From: Porodaedalea pini
Taxonomy: Eukaryota; Basidiomycota; Agaricomycetes; Hymenochaetales; Hymenochaetaceae
Assembly (NCBI GenBank): GCA_002794775.1
Contig: NBAY01000014.1
Coordinates: 620,001-684,000, forward strand
Length of the DNA stretch: 64,000 bases
Direction: 5' to 3'
Made by a program: the position numbers and the translations under genes. The notes below the pieces were generated by a model, which did no database searches, had not been told where the DNA came from, and saw only the letters and a program-made list of their open reading frames with translations. Positions 12,155 to 23,621 of the stretch are shown here, one piece after another; the first letter of the stretch is position 1; the number at the start of each line of letters is the position of its first letter.

Positions 12155-14757
12155 GCACATCATCGCTCTGAGGAATAAGCACACGACTCATAGACAACAT
12201 TCCAAGACCACCAAGTTCCTATACGACAACAGTTCAGCAAGACGTGATATACATAAGAGCTGCGATGCTTACTTTGAGGATGTAGAAGACGACTGGAGGG
12301 AAACACAAAGGCATCTTACTGTTCAAGCCAATCTCGACACTGAGTCTGAATTTTGTTCTCAGCCTTCACCAAAGCATCAAGCAGCTCATTCGTGTGGATG
12401 ACAGCCTCCTGATAATAAGTCATCAGACCGTATTCCATTTGTTGACAATCTTGGAGAAGGCGGTAGAGCCTGAGCTCATGAGGACCTGGTGGATACAGTT
12501 GTTAAACTGTTGAACACCTATGAAATTCTTCAGCGTTACATATTCCATGGAAGCTTTAATATTCTCACCTTCATCGGAGACGCGGAGGAAGGCTTGCGTA
12601 GTACACTCCTTCGACTGCTCGTTGGTCAAGTTCCACACCCCGTCCTTGAGTAACAACTGCTCTCCACTCATCGTCCGGATCTTCGGCAGAATGCACACCT
12701 CGAAGCCGCTCATTGAGAAGAGTAGCTGAGGGTTGTTTTTAGAGTAGACACTCACAAACGTATCTTCCCATTCAATCGTCGTCAAAGAACGACGCAGGCT
12801 CTGCTTCACGTTCCACAACACAGCTCGACCTAGATTGACGTCGTGCTTGATCAAGCGCATACGGCAATCCCGCGGCCAACATCTTTCGTTGTTATACCCA
12901 ATAACGTTGTTGTTTGTCGGATCTGGATTCTCGCTGAGGTAACGTTGTATAAGGTCGCGTGATTCCTCGGCGGCGAAGCGAAATAAAATATGCAAACGAT
13001 CAACACAACGAGAATAGAGACGGACTGGATGGCGTGTCTCGGTGTCAGAATCACCGTACTGCAGGAAATTGTCGGGCAGTCGTGGGGGACCCGCCATTTC
13101 ACTTGCACGTTGCAGTTTAATCTTTTCGTAGACCTTCAAAAGTACGGTCTCCATCATCACTACGCATTCGCCCTCGCTCGTCTCCCAGATGTCCGTCAAG
13201 TTATTGATACCCTGGCACCACTTGTACACCAGAAGGGGAGGAGGTTCGGTGTCCGCACTTGTCAGCCTCAAAGAATAAGAACTGGTTAAAATATGTGTCT
13301 GTAATCTTCTCAACGGGTTCGATGTCGTAGCAAGGGATGAGCTTGTCATATGTGTCGAAGAACTCAATGCCTGCCTCTTTGAAGGCTCGCTGAGTGAGCA
13401 AGAGACGCTTGATCCTAGACAGACCTGCATGCGAATCAATTAGCTACACCCTACGATCAATTAGAAAAGGAACATACGTTCGTGTGGATTGTCATACGCC
13501 TGCTCAATGAGAGCAAGCTCCTCACGCTGAGATTGGTTAAGACGACCTTTGACGCTGTATGCCTCTTTCAACTTCTCGAGAGCCAACACGAGCAACTTCG
13601 TGTCATGCTTGTACGAAGGGGAACTGTATGGAAACATCAGTGAGAGCTACTGAAAGACGTATTTAATTGAATCTTACGGGAATGGGATGGGAGCAAATTT
13701 CCGACTCTCAAGCCAGTGGACCATCGATGTGTAAATCGCAACAGCCTCCTCAGCACTAACGTAAGGACCATCTTTGAGGTAAGCATGCCGACGCTCCTGC
13801 TCAGCTTTCAAGTACAGTCGAGTAAGACGCCCTAAGTTCTTCTTGACCACAGCCTTGTCGACAGTCGCACCATGCCTGATACGCTCGCGATCGTAGTGTG
13901 CAATCGAGCACCACCAGTCCGCCTTGCTCTTAATGTACCGCAAGGTGGTGTTCTCGATTGTAGTTGGCATTCCGGGACCTTCCATGGAACTGTAGAATAA
14001 GGCTTAGTACGCAAAGTCCAGATTCAACCAAACGACGTACTGTTTGCTTTTCCAGCAGTGCCACGATTCCGACAAGTCCTGCAAGATAGTCTTCGCCTTG
14101 TTCTGCTTGATCCACTCCGGCATCATATCAAGAATACAGTGCATCACGGCAGTGCGTAATTCCAAGTCATAGTGCGATTCGACACGCTGCTTCGTGACCG
14201 TCTTTGCGATGCCCTTGCTGTTGCGACCCTCGAACTGACACACAAACAAGTTTCCGAGCCAGTTCTCAAGCAGTAGTGCAATTCCACGCATGAAGAAGAG
14301 CCACCCTCGCCAACCTGGAGCCCCAAACCCACAGCCTGGGCCCTTACCAACAGGTCCCGCATTGAAGCAATAATAGATCAGATGCTTGTGATCTTTGCAC
14401 ATCCGCATCCGGACCTGACGCATAAGCTTGTACTTGTAATGGTACATGTCGGTGAGCGCGCCGATGTGTGCGAAGATATACTGCAATGCATCCGCCAGTT
14501 GGAAGGCATCGACATTGCCAAGCCGGAATTGGACGTGCGCATCGACAACGAGCTTTGTGAGGCGAAGAATTTCACGGCACATATGGAATGCATTTCCAAA
14601 GCGAGACTTTTTGCGTTCCTTCGTCGTAAGCGTCTTCACCGGCTTCAGATTCATGTTGTAATCGAGATGAAGGTAATTCAAGTTCTAGAAGGATTGGAAG
14701 TCAGAATGATGTAACGCAGCTTTCCCAACGATCATACCTTGCGATGGATGAGCGGCA
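12155..14757 (-). pseudogene. PRP8: PRP8 spliceosome factor fragment
   Basis: This is a long fragment of the U5 snRNP protein Prp8, very close in sequence to the family, covering roughly its N-terminal-middle third (from [14 protein letters not shown] to ELGGLGMLSM..LIPQSD). Host introns are kept with intact GT..AG ends, for example 14,737-14,685, one near 14,020, and others near 13,650 and 13,450. The copy therefore arose from DNA, not from cDNA. It is disabled. About ten codons are missing after FFEADK (frame shift near 13,275). About 60 residues are missing between YEKI and RASEMAG. Further single-base shifts lie near 12,425 and 12,345. It starts abruptly next to RPB1 sequence and ends abruptly near the C19-like ORF. 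Confidence 0.92.
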
Positions 14758-16405
14758 TGCAAGAGAAGCGTTCTCGGCAGCCTCCCTTATTAAAAGATCA
14801 TCGCCGCGCACAACGACGAGGCGGTCTGCCAGCTGCTGCACCTGCTCAATGACGTAAACCGGCTCCAGATCGCTCGGTTTTCTACGGTCGATATGGAAAG
14901 TCTGCGTTGCGTTCTGCACGATACGGTTCAGGTTGACAAGAAGATAGTGGGCAGTGGAATTGTCGCGGCCCGGGAAAATGAATTCACGGAGCAACTTACG
15001 ATCCTCATGAAGACGGTCATAGTCCTCGTCAAGTTTTTGCTGGAGCTCGAGGAATGAGTCATCGATACAGACTTGCAAAGCACCAGTGAAAAAAAGTGAC
15101 GTCGACCCAATAGCAATGTTCGAACTCGCGATCATTGCTACCGAACGTTTTTGATCGTTTGCCGTTCAATAAAAGCACCGTCCATACCATCCTCGCCATA
15201 CACGAATTGGATCAGGTCACCCAGTGAGTTTCGTACAGTCCCATCGTAGCAGACAGCCACTTCTTCGAGTGCCTTTACAAGTCGACGATGAATGTAACCA
15301 GTCTCGGCCGTCTTGACAGCGCACCTCTGGGCTGAAGTCATCCTTCGTAAAGTGAGGTACTGTGCGATGTCTGAAGCCGAACGGGAGTCGCTTCCCTTTA
15401 ACGGACTGCTGCACAGACGGACATCTGCGAGATGTTAATGAACGAACCCTTCGAACCCGCGACAACCATCTCTTTGACACCGGAGTGGTCACGCGCCAAG
15501 TTGAGCTCGCCTTCGACTCGACTCTCGAACGACTCGCGAATAGTCATACCCGGTGCAGCTTTCAGACAGTCGTCAGATGCATCTTCAATGGCCTGCACGA
15601 CATTCTGCTTCCGCATCTTGATCTGCTCCGTGATGTACGCCATTGTCTTCTTATCCGCGACTGTATCACCAATGCCTATACTGAATCCATTGTAGAACAG
15701 CCAGTAGTTAACAATCTGCTGGAGACCAGTGAACAGCGTACGAGTCGCTTCGGGACCTTTTTCGCGGAAGACGACGTGGATAAGACCGCCTTGCGACGCT
15801 CCAACCGTCTTTTTCTCCACGATACCAAAGACGATCTCGCCATTTTCAATGAGCATGCCATCGTCGAAAACGGGGCTCGAAGATTTCGGATCAGGCGAGC
15901 GATATGCGTTTATTCTGCGAGGAATCGTCATACTAAGAATCTGTTTGCCCGTCCATAATGGCTTCGGCTTCAAGATCGCCGGCGTCGGAATCGTGCCGTC
16001 CCAGTCCAGCACCCAGAGCAGGATGTTTTGCACCTGCACCCAGTCGAGGAAGCTATCCCGCAGAGTGAATTTCCGGATACCGCACGACGTGTCCTGTACA
16101 ATGCCCATATCAGGTTTGTTCGCCTGCGGCGAGATGATCTGCTTCGCAACCCATGCAATTTTACTGAGCTCGGCTCTCGTCTCTTCGCTCTGAGGAATGC
16201 TAGACGAAGCTGAGAAAGAGATGTAAGGTTGATCTTAAAAGTGTCATACTGCTTGTTCATCTCATCGCCATCGAAATCGGTGTTATACGGTGGGGTGATG
16301 GAAAGATTTAGACGAAAGGCTAAAATACACTAATCAGCGACTATACAATGAATTAAAGGTGGATAAACACGTACTAGAGTAAGGCATAAGTCGTACGCGA
16401 TGCCT
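14758..16405 (-). pseudogene. RPB1: RNA polymerase II largest subunit (RPB1) fragment
   Basis: This is a fragment of RPB1 starting at HRVRLMPYS and running through the active site NTDFDGDEMN, the region [17 protein letters not shown] and the conserved [15 protein letters not shown], to a segment ending DRLVVVRGDD..ENASL. The three metal-binding aspartates of DFDGD are kept, but the usual Ala of NADFDGD is Thr. Two short introns (16,374-16,320 and 16,249-16,200) splice correctly. Damage includes a 5-nt deletion just after SQMSVC (near 15,405). A deletion joins [10 protein letters not shown] directly to [10 protein letters not shown] and removes the start of the bridge-helix region. A frame change lies near 15,150. 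It is a third-to-quarter of a normal RPB1 and cannot function as a polymerase subunit. Confidence 0.93.
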
Positions 16406-18831
16406 CGCCGGAGAAGGCTTCTTCTCGTCGACTGCAGGGGACTTCTTCGTCGCTGTCTTTTTCCCTCCAGCTGTTGCCACAGATGCAGTTGATCGAATTG
16501 AATTCGCCGACGGTGACTTTCGAATGACGGACGTCTTGTTCGCTGTTGTTTTCGTAGATACTGTGGGCGACACCTTCCGTGTGCGCGATGCTGCGCTTAC
16601 CGTACTAATTGGCGCCGCACTTGTTTCAGAGACGCGATGCGGCCGTCCTTTCGGTAGCGCAGGTGCCGGCGCTTTAGGAGACCTTGAGGTTCCGGTGCTG
16701 CACATCGAGGTCGTTGACGTGGTCGAGACTTTCCTCGACCAAGTAACAGAGTCCCGCGGAGTCATATTCTCACGAGGCGTCTTGAATGTAGACTCGCGTG
16801 TTGAAGCCCCGCTCCTGCTGCTGGACGTTGACACATTCGAGAGCGAGGATGTCGGTCGCGAGGATGGATAAGGTGGACAGAGAGTACCTTGCTGGCCTGC
16901 AGTGACGGCATTTCTATGGATGGTCGATGCATGTGAACGAGTAGGTGAAACAGACGCGGCGACAGATTTTGGTCTTTGCACGGAGACGACGTTTGGGAGT
17001 TTTACACTCGTAACACTCGCGGTGTCTCCTGTGTCTTTCCCAGTTGTGCGTGGAGAGCGAGAAGCTACATCGGGCCGTCGAGAAACCACAGAAGATGACG
17101 CGGTAGAGCGCGCAAGGGACGAGGTCGAGCCCTTTAGTCGCGGGCTTTCTTGTTCGTCACCTTCCCCATCCACGTCCACACCTGAAGTATACGAGAGCAC
17201 ACTCGGCGCCCTATGGACGCTCGGACTCGTGCTACATGGAGAGGATGGCGTCAACTTCGATTCTGGCCGGCTCTCCTTACGCTCATGCACCGTCGCAGTC
17301 GTAAGGCGCGATGACGTTCGGCTAGTCATCGACGCAACGCTGCGCGCTACGCTCCGGACAGATGCGCTAGACGAGGTGACAGCTGCATTCCCGCAAGCAA
17401 GGTTCTTGTTCAGCACGTTCGTACGAAGCGAATGCGACGTGCTCATGCTATCGCGCTCAGTGGTGTCTTCGACCTCGCTGAGTGTGGGGCGGAGGCCTGC
17501 TTGCATAAGCGGCCCACGCACCGTGTTGGAGTTGCTCGTCGTCGGCGTTAGAAGATCTTCGACCGGGACGTTGATCTCTGTAGATTGTTATTAGCAATAC
17601 CATCGCTGATCTCCTTGATCCCCCAACTTTCCAACGCATCGAAGCCACCCTCGTTCTGGATACTGACCCAGCGCCTTCGCATCCAGTGAAGCAGATCCAT
17701 ACGAGTCTGTTCAACTTGCACACAGATGTGGGAAATGCTTGATAAGAGGGTCTCACTTGGTTCCGTAGGGTACTGACGGAGAAGAATTGCGGAAACGAGA
17801 GTCTGCGAAGGAATGAGCACAACAATAAACCCGATTATATTTTAATACTCACCTGATAGAGCATGCCAGCATTCGACTCCGCCATGCCCCTCCGCACAGC
17901 CTCCATAACCCACTCAATGCGCTCCCCGTCCTCAAACCGTCCTAGCCCATCATTCTCCATAATCTCAACCCACTCGCGCTCATTCAAACACTTCTCCGCC
18001 TCGTTGCAAAGCAGCGCATCCACAAACCCCCTTGCTGTCATAAACCATTTCTCTCACACCCTCTACCCAGGCTTTGCGCACAGAGTTGAGCTTCACTAAG
18101 GCCGCATGCGCAGCGAAGAGCAAAGGAAACACATTCTGCAGGAGCGCACGCTTCTTCAGGCCGGTCATCAACCCGTCTTTCGTCTGCTGCGGGAGTGCAG
18201 CGAAATCCGGCGTGCACCAGCCCTATCCGAAAAGACCAACAAGGGCACGCCACTCGCCGCGCTCAAGGTATGTGTTCTGCACGTCTGGACACACGGAAGA
18301 CACGAGTGTACGCGGTGCGCGATGTGCACACCGGCGGCAGCGACACCCACCTGTGCCCCAGCGACCTCCAGTGATACGTTCATACTCAGCAAATTCGAGG
18401 AAAGCGTGGAAGAGCCCATGGAGCATCTCCTGCACGAGGTGTGCCTGCACCTTGCCATGGAGCGTTTGCAATTGAAGATAGTTCGCGGAGCACAGGGTAG
18501 TGACAGCGGTGTCCAAGTCATATGAATGGTTGCTGAAGCTGAGCGTGCCGGTGTATAAGTATCCTAAGGTAAAGTGCAGTGCTGGAGGAGTGAAGGGAGG
18601 CGAGGGAAGGCGAAGGGTCGTGAGCTCGCTGGGGGCACAATAGGTGCTGGGCGGAACGAGAAATAGCGCGCTTGGAAACTGGGTAGTGCATGAACATAAA
18701 CGATAGCTAGCAACTATTAGTCTCAAGGACAGATGGTAGGTTCTGCGCTCGTGCTCACCTTTATATTCCCAAACCTTCGAGTCCGCGTTGCTGCCTTTGT
18801 CCATCGTTCGCAATTCCAACACCGACTGCAT
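16405..18831 (-). pseudogene. BTB-domain protein gene fragment fused to RPB1
   Basis: The reading starts at an ATG at 18,831. After a candidate intron near 18,665-18,765 there is a BTB-type C-terminal half (LGYLYTGTLSFSNHSYDL.. then VQEMLHGLFHAFLEFAEYE). A Cys-rich CRCRRC segment and helical exons to about 17,580 follow. Then comes a long Ser/Thr/Arg-rich low-complexity tail. This arrangement resembles a conserved basidiomycete BTB protein. The first splice does not keep frame by my reading, and the frame also changes near 17,580. The tail runs without a stop into RPB1 sequence (SPARH then RVRLMPYS), so the last exon is a true in-frame fusion. This is a captured gene fragment, not a native gene. 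Confidence 0.7.
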
Positions 18832-18852
18832 CCTTGAAACCTCCTAGTTGCG

Positions 18853-19101
18853 ATGGCCTTCTCAATTGTGACTGCGTCTGAGCTTTTGGAGCGGCAGGAG
18901 CTGGCGACTGAGAACGAGGTGAAGACACTGCGGATGTGGCTTGAGGAGGGCCCTTGGCCTAAGCAGACTTATGAGGGAGCGAAGCGAGTGTCTTTGCTGC
19001 CTCCCGCTGAGCTGGAGATCACATGTTGGCACTGTCGTCAACTCTGCTTTCGACCGATTTTTAATTCAACCAGGTCACTTTATTTTACAAAAAATACATA
19101 G
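18853..19101 (+). pseudogene. Short host-like gene fragment, unknown
   Basis: An 82-residue frame begins at an ATG 22 bp from the divergent BTB start. It is GC-balanced and codon-like up to CWHCRQLCFRPIFN (a CX2C pair). The sequence then turns AT-rich at about 19,060 and the frame becomes junk. I do not recognise the family. It looks like a further captured fragment cut off by the same process. Confidence 0.4.
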
Positions 19102-19368
19102 ACAGATAGCGAATTGTCTGAAGTTTTTTTACATGGTTCAAGCTTGCGATTTGGATGGTTGAATAAAATTAAACATGCCAATGAAGAAAGTGAGCACTGT
19201 ACAGCCACAAAAGCTGTGAGTCGGTCCATAGCCACTGCTCAATTTAGCAGAAATGGGGTCCAAAATTAACATATATGGTATGCCATCAGCTTATAAAAGC
19301 TGACAAAAACCCAAATTGGGGACTTTATCTCGGCCCACAACAAAAGACGATACTTCGTAAACTCAGTA
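19102..19368. other. AT-rich right end of the secondary insertion
   Basis: Non-coding AT-rich sequence between the captured fragments and the Zn2Cys6-like exon. Its last bases read ACTGAGTTT in the inverted sense, which only weakly resembles the left end ACTTGAGGT. No gene is seen. Confidence 0.4.
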
Positions 19369-21007
19369 ATCGTAACAGCGGGTGCACCGCTGACTCTTGG
19401 GGACACCATTGCATGACGCGCCCGTGACAATGCAAGTGTCGCAAGCGAGGGCAAACTGAACAGTCCGCCCTAGGTGTACCCCACCTCCGAGCAAATCTGG
19501 GTCCAGGCCATCAGAAATGGCCTCTTTGGGCTTTGCATCTCTCGCAGAGGACGCACCCGCAGCACACGGAACCTTGGACGGACCAGGACGAGAAGGTCCT
19601 TCGTTGCCGCTGGATTCAACCACAACTGGCTTTCGCTTTGTCCCAGGCTTTGTAAGAGGGACGTTGACTGCCACCACCTCAGAACGCGTGCGCAAACCAC
19701 CAACCTACATGGGAACAGTCAACCATGAAGATCAGGATCGGTACAGAAAGGAATGTTCACCTTCGTCACCTCATGCGGTATCTTTGTGGATGAGGTGCTT
19801 CCACCAACTGTCGAAGGATTGGTTTTTACAGTCCCAGCCAGCACAGCCAGGAAAGGAGAGGCGGAAGTCCTATGAGGGGGCGCGGCAGGCCCACCAGTAC
19901 CTCGACAAGACACGGCACTCGCATCCAAACCAGCTTGAGGCAACAACGTGGGAGAAATGACCTCCCTGGTTTCTGCTCCCAAACACGCGAAGACAGGATG
20001 AGGGTGAGGCTGACACGTATGCGATCCACGACGGGGCAGAGACGGAATCGACTGAATAGGAGCAGAAGGGATTGCAGACGAAACCAGCAGAGGAGGACCG
20101 ACCATACATTGGAGTCGGCCCTGGAGCTCCTCGTCAGTCGCTGTAGGATACAGCGTGCGCAACGACTCACGCACGCCCCTCACTTTTGCTGTGCGCTCCT
20201 CCTTTTCCCGAGCCTGTTTGACCACCAGGAGATCTGTACGCTTGAGCCAGAATCGCGCCTCCTCCGCAGCCTGTTTGGCACGCTCGGCGTCCTCACGAGC
20301 CCGATGCTCTACCCTCTCCTGGGCCTCAGCAGCAGCGTGTGCACGCTCAGCAGCAACGAGCTTGTGTTTGCACTTACGCTCAGCCACCTTCTCCTCCTCC
20401 TCAGCAATAAGGGACCGGAGACACTTGGGGAGTGTCTCCTTGGTTGCATTCTCCACCACCTCCTCAGCCTCAGTCCGGAATGTGTCCAAAAGGACATCCA
20501 TTGTGGTAAAAGAGATATGGGTGGCTTTTGCGCGCTCGGAAACGCCATCCCACGTGGTAGAAAGGGAGCGCTAGAAAAGGGGTATCAGAAGCAAAAACAA
20601 GAAAACAAAAACAAGCGGTGCACCCAAGTAGCCCGCACATACACCATTGCCTCCTCGTGAGCCCCTTCACTTGACTTCTCGAGATCATCGAGAGCCGAGT
20701 TGAAGTCTGCCATACGTGACGAGAAAGGATCACGCTGGATGAGACTTGGCAGGACAGACTCGGCAGGGGGAACACCAACCTCCCCAGTGGGTTCCCCCTC
20801 TCTGCCCACTTCTCCGCCCAACGAGGACAACGGTAGCTGCAACGGATGCAGGAGATCTGCACTGACGAGTGTGCCTCCCACGTCTCGGTTGCCGTCGTCA
20901 GTTTCCTGCGAAAAACCAGGGGCTGCTGGCATGTGATTACTAGCCCCCAACTTCTCCTGTGGTGGTGTCAAAGAACCCCCCCATCCTTGGGAGACACGGG
21001 GGTGCAC
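19369..21007 (-). CDS. 5' exons of antisense Zn2Cys6-like coiled-coil gene
   Basis: Exons are inferred at 21,007-20,645, 20,570-19,761 and 19,704-19,369, all in phase and separated by GT..AG introns of 74 and 56 nt. The product has a disordered start, then a strong coiled coil rich in Glu, Ala and Arg (roughly residues 150-230), a Pro/Ser-rich linker, and CDTCIVTGASCNGVPKSQRCTRC, which fits CX2CX6CX8CX2C of a Zn2Cys6-like cluster. The frame then meets a stop because inserted DNA begins. The missing last cysteine is found at 11,319. The gene is divergent from the 292-residue gene at 21,807. An LTR element carrying a fungal-type zinc-cluster gene is unusual. Confidence 0.65.
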
Positions 21008-21806
21008 AGGACGGTATCAGGAGTTGTAGCATTGTCCATCAAATGGGTAAGACGAGATGGAGGAGGTGGTAGTAAAAAGTAGAGGGGGGCACGTTTTGAA
21101 AACTATGATGATCTTTACCAACAGGAATCACGCCCCCATGTTACCGGACTGAAACAAGCGCCATGATCACACTCAAGAAGCACAACGTGGAACCCGGTCA
21201 GTTCAAGATCACCGAAGCACCTGAAATGGTTCTCGATGATCACACACCTCAAAAGCCAATCACACGCAGATCCAGACCACACCAAATACAGCACAAGCCT
21301 GCCAATCACTCACAACAAACCCGGGTACACACCATACACCAGTGTTCGACAACAAGGCCACTCCAAATGAAAAGAAACCATGAGGCACACAACACACAGA
21401 TGCTCAACTGAATGCGAACACCAAAGAAAATAACTACACCGAGCCAATACCACCAAACAAAAATCACAACCGGCCAAACAGAGACACAGACCGGCACCAA
21501 ACACATGAAATACGAAACAATGGAATAAAAGACCAAAATTTGCCAATCGACCGGCCGCCGACCACGAGAAAATGACACTATCGCTGTCACGAATCACCTG
21601 CCGAAGGACCCAATTGAAGCACGTGAAAGAATCACCCGAAACATGCAATGAATGCGAACTCTGCCGACTGACGGCATGACCAATACAGAGAGGTCCTCCT
21701 GAAACAGACACACAAACGACGCACGCGACGCAACTGTCCTTAAAAAGACACGCCATTACTGAAAGCGACAAAAAGGAAAAAGACACAACACCCAACCCAA
21801 CCCACA
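21008..21806. other. Shared upstream region of two divergent genes
   Basis: CA-rich non-coding sequence between the minus-strand zinc-cluster gene and the plus-strand 292-residue gene. It probably holds both promoters. An upstream ATG at 21,034 (minus) opens only a short frame. No repeat or RNA gene is recognised. Confidence 0.4.
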
Positions 21807-22685
21807 ATGGAAAGTACCGACATTACGCCTCCCCATGCGATTGTCCTCAAGGACATGGCACGCTGTATGCCCAACCCAACCCCTGGCGACCTCGCATTAG
21901 CCAACCCTCGCCTAATGGGTATCTCACAGATAGTCGTATACGACCCCGCAACGACCTCGTTCACCAAGTTTGTGGCGGAGTTACTGTTCATGTTTGACAA
22001 ACTTATGCCCACAGACCAGACTCTGATTTATGTGGCCTACATGTTCTGCACACCGAAAATACAAGAGCGACTCTCACAGTCACCCACACTCGCTGGAGGT
22101 TCGTGGTCTCAATTCTGTACCGCAGTCGCCATAGCCAGTCCCGATTATGAGGGCCTCACGCAACTCGCATACAAAGAAGTATACCGCACAGTGTTCAGAT
22201 GGATCGTGAGCAGGAAGGCAACCTCATACGAATCAGCCCTGACCCTCTCTTGGTTTAACGCTGCAGCAACAGTGTCCTACGTCCAGCCAGCATACCTCAG
22301 CCAACTGTACGAAGCCCGAGAATCGCTGACTTCTGCAGAAGCCGAGCAGGCTGACTTTGCAGCGATGCTCAAAGACGCTGAGCAAGAATGCACAGCACGT
22401 GAAGCACAACAGTCAGCCCTTCAGGAAACAGCACTCAGGATGGCCCGCCTCACCAAAGTCACTCGGGAACAAGCCATCAAAGCCCATGATCTACTCTCAC
22501 AGTTAGTCGGCCAATTAAATGAGCTGCATATTACACTGATCAACCTGGGCAAGCACATGAACCTGACCGCATCCTGGAATGACTTCAATGTGACGTTTGC
22601 AGCCGAGTATGGAAGGGTCACACAGGAAGGATCAGCCATGACGAACGGACAGGCCAAAGCCGAACACCCGGTGCATTTCCCTTGA
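21807..22685 (+). CDS. 292-residue accessory protein, unknown
   Basis: An uninterrupted frame from an ATG in good context (CCCACAATGG). The N-terminal half is compact (.. DPATTSFTKFVAELLFMFDKLMPTD ..). The C-terminal half is a long helical or coiled-coil region from about residue 170 (LYEARESLTSAEAEQADFAAMLKDAEQE..). There are no catalytic motifs, signal peptide or membrane segment. I do not recognise the family. It lies between the antisense zinc-cluster gene and the small gene at 22,976, upstream of the outer 3' LTR, so it is best read as an accessory gene of the LTR element. Unlike gag-pol it has no nonsense codons. Confidence 0.6.
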   Translation: MESTDITPPHAIVLKDMARCMPNPTPGDLALANPRLMGISQIVVYDPATTSFTKFVAELLFMFDKLMPTDQTLIYVAYMFCTPKIQERLSQSPTLAGGSWSQFCTAVAIASPDYEGLTQLAYKEVYRTVFRWIVSRKATSYESALTLSWFNAAATVSYVQPAYLSQLYEARESLTSAEAEQADFAAMLKDAEQECTAREAQQSALQETALRMARLTKVTREQAIKAHDLLSQLVGQLNELHITLINLGKHMNLTASWNDFNVTFAAEYGRVTQEGSAMTNGQAKAEHPVHFP

Positions 22686-22814
22686 AACCCCCCCTGATTC
22701 AAACACCTCATGTTACATTAGGCAAAATAGAGTACCCCTCCATTTCCCTTAATAACAAGAACCCCGTTTTGTATGTCAACAAGCACTGACCCTCTCTATT
22801 GTTACTTTCTCTCC

Positions 22815-22878
22815 ACCAATTTTTTTTTTTTTACACTGAACATCACACTAACTAATAACCCCGAGTCTCTATAAAATA
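22815..22878 (+). promoter_or_regulatory. Poly-T tract and TATA box of the 182-codon gene
   Basis: A T-run at about 22,819-22,832 is followed by TATAAAATA at 22,870-22,878, about 100 bp before the ATG at 22,976. Pyrimidine-rich leader sequence in between is typical of fungal promoters. Confidence 0.5.
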
Positions 22879-22975
22879 CTCCCTCCTTTTCGTTCATTCA
22901 GAATCATCCGCTCTACAATATCCCCTTCTTGAATAATTCAACTTTGTTCTTCTTCACTTCTACCCTTCACCGACC

Positions 22976-23524
22976 ATGCGTTCAGACCGAACCAGCACTG
23001 AGTCTTTCTATGACAACTGAATCCTGTGCCCGGACGACATACGCAGGGTTCACAACTGGTCGATATCATTCACTCTCGTGGTCGCATGCTATCACTCACG
23101 TCAGGCCACTCTCGAGGACGTCCTACGTCACTCCAGATCTCACCAGCGCTTCTGGCGCTCAATCGCCGAGCCTGGCATGAAGGTGCACGAGTTCTTCCTG
23201 TGCCTGTACATGGTGATCGACGTCCAGTACTGACCCCAACCAACCTTGATCAACAACCACACAAAATACGTCATTAATCAAGGCCTGGAGCTACCAGTGA
23301 ATCAGTGTCTACGTTCGGCAGTGACACACGACCTCATCTGTATCGCGATTATCCCATGGCACCTGGACCTCCAGATGAGCATACACCACCCAGCCCCATC
23401 AGTACAACTCGAGAACCTCTGTGACACAGTCACGCAGCAGATAGCGCACATCATGAAACTCCAGGGTGCGATTTCGGCATTGATTGGTGAACTGTCAACC
23501 TCTTCTTCTTCTTCGCACCATTAA
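22976..23524 (+). pseudogene. 182-codon accessory gene with two TGA codons
   Basis: One frame runs from an ATG at 22,976 to TAA at 23,522, broken by TGA at 23,018 and 23,231. It is otherwise coding-like: DDIRRVHNWSISF.. then RFWRSIAEPGMKVHEFFLCLYMVIDVQY.. and a helical C terminus ending in a Ser run and HH. Both stops would be Arg if they arose from CGA, the same decay as in gag-pol. This ties the gene to the same old element. Family unknown. It ends about 100 bp before the outer polypurine tract. Confidence 0.55.
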
Positions 23525-23621
23525 AAACCACAGAATGCACCGAACCTCGCCCATTACACATTCTTTAATTTCCAATTCAACCACTTCTCATGTACACCAC
23601 AAACACTTTTTTTTCTGGCCC

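Noticed and set aside
12155..14757. PRP8 intein or homing element
   Set aside because: Fungal PRP8 can carry an intein, but this fragment has only spliceosomal introns and deletions. No intein blocks are seen.
14758..16405. A functional second RPB1 gene
   Set aside because: It is a small part of the protein with a frame-shifting 5-nt deletion, a large deletion at the bridge helix and foreign sequence at both ends.
16902..17594. Plus-strand 230-residue open frame
   Set aside because: It is the complement of the Ser/Arg-rich tail of the BTB fragment; no motifs of its own.
11320..19368. Helitron as the carrier of the BTB-RPB1-PRP8 chimera
   Set aside because: Same-strand intron-bearing fragments would fit a Helitron, but I found no TC start, CTRR end with hairpin, or Rep/helicase sequence. 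Left open rather than claimed.
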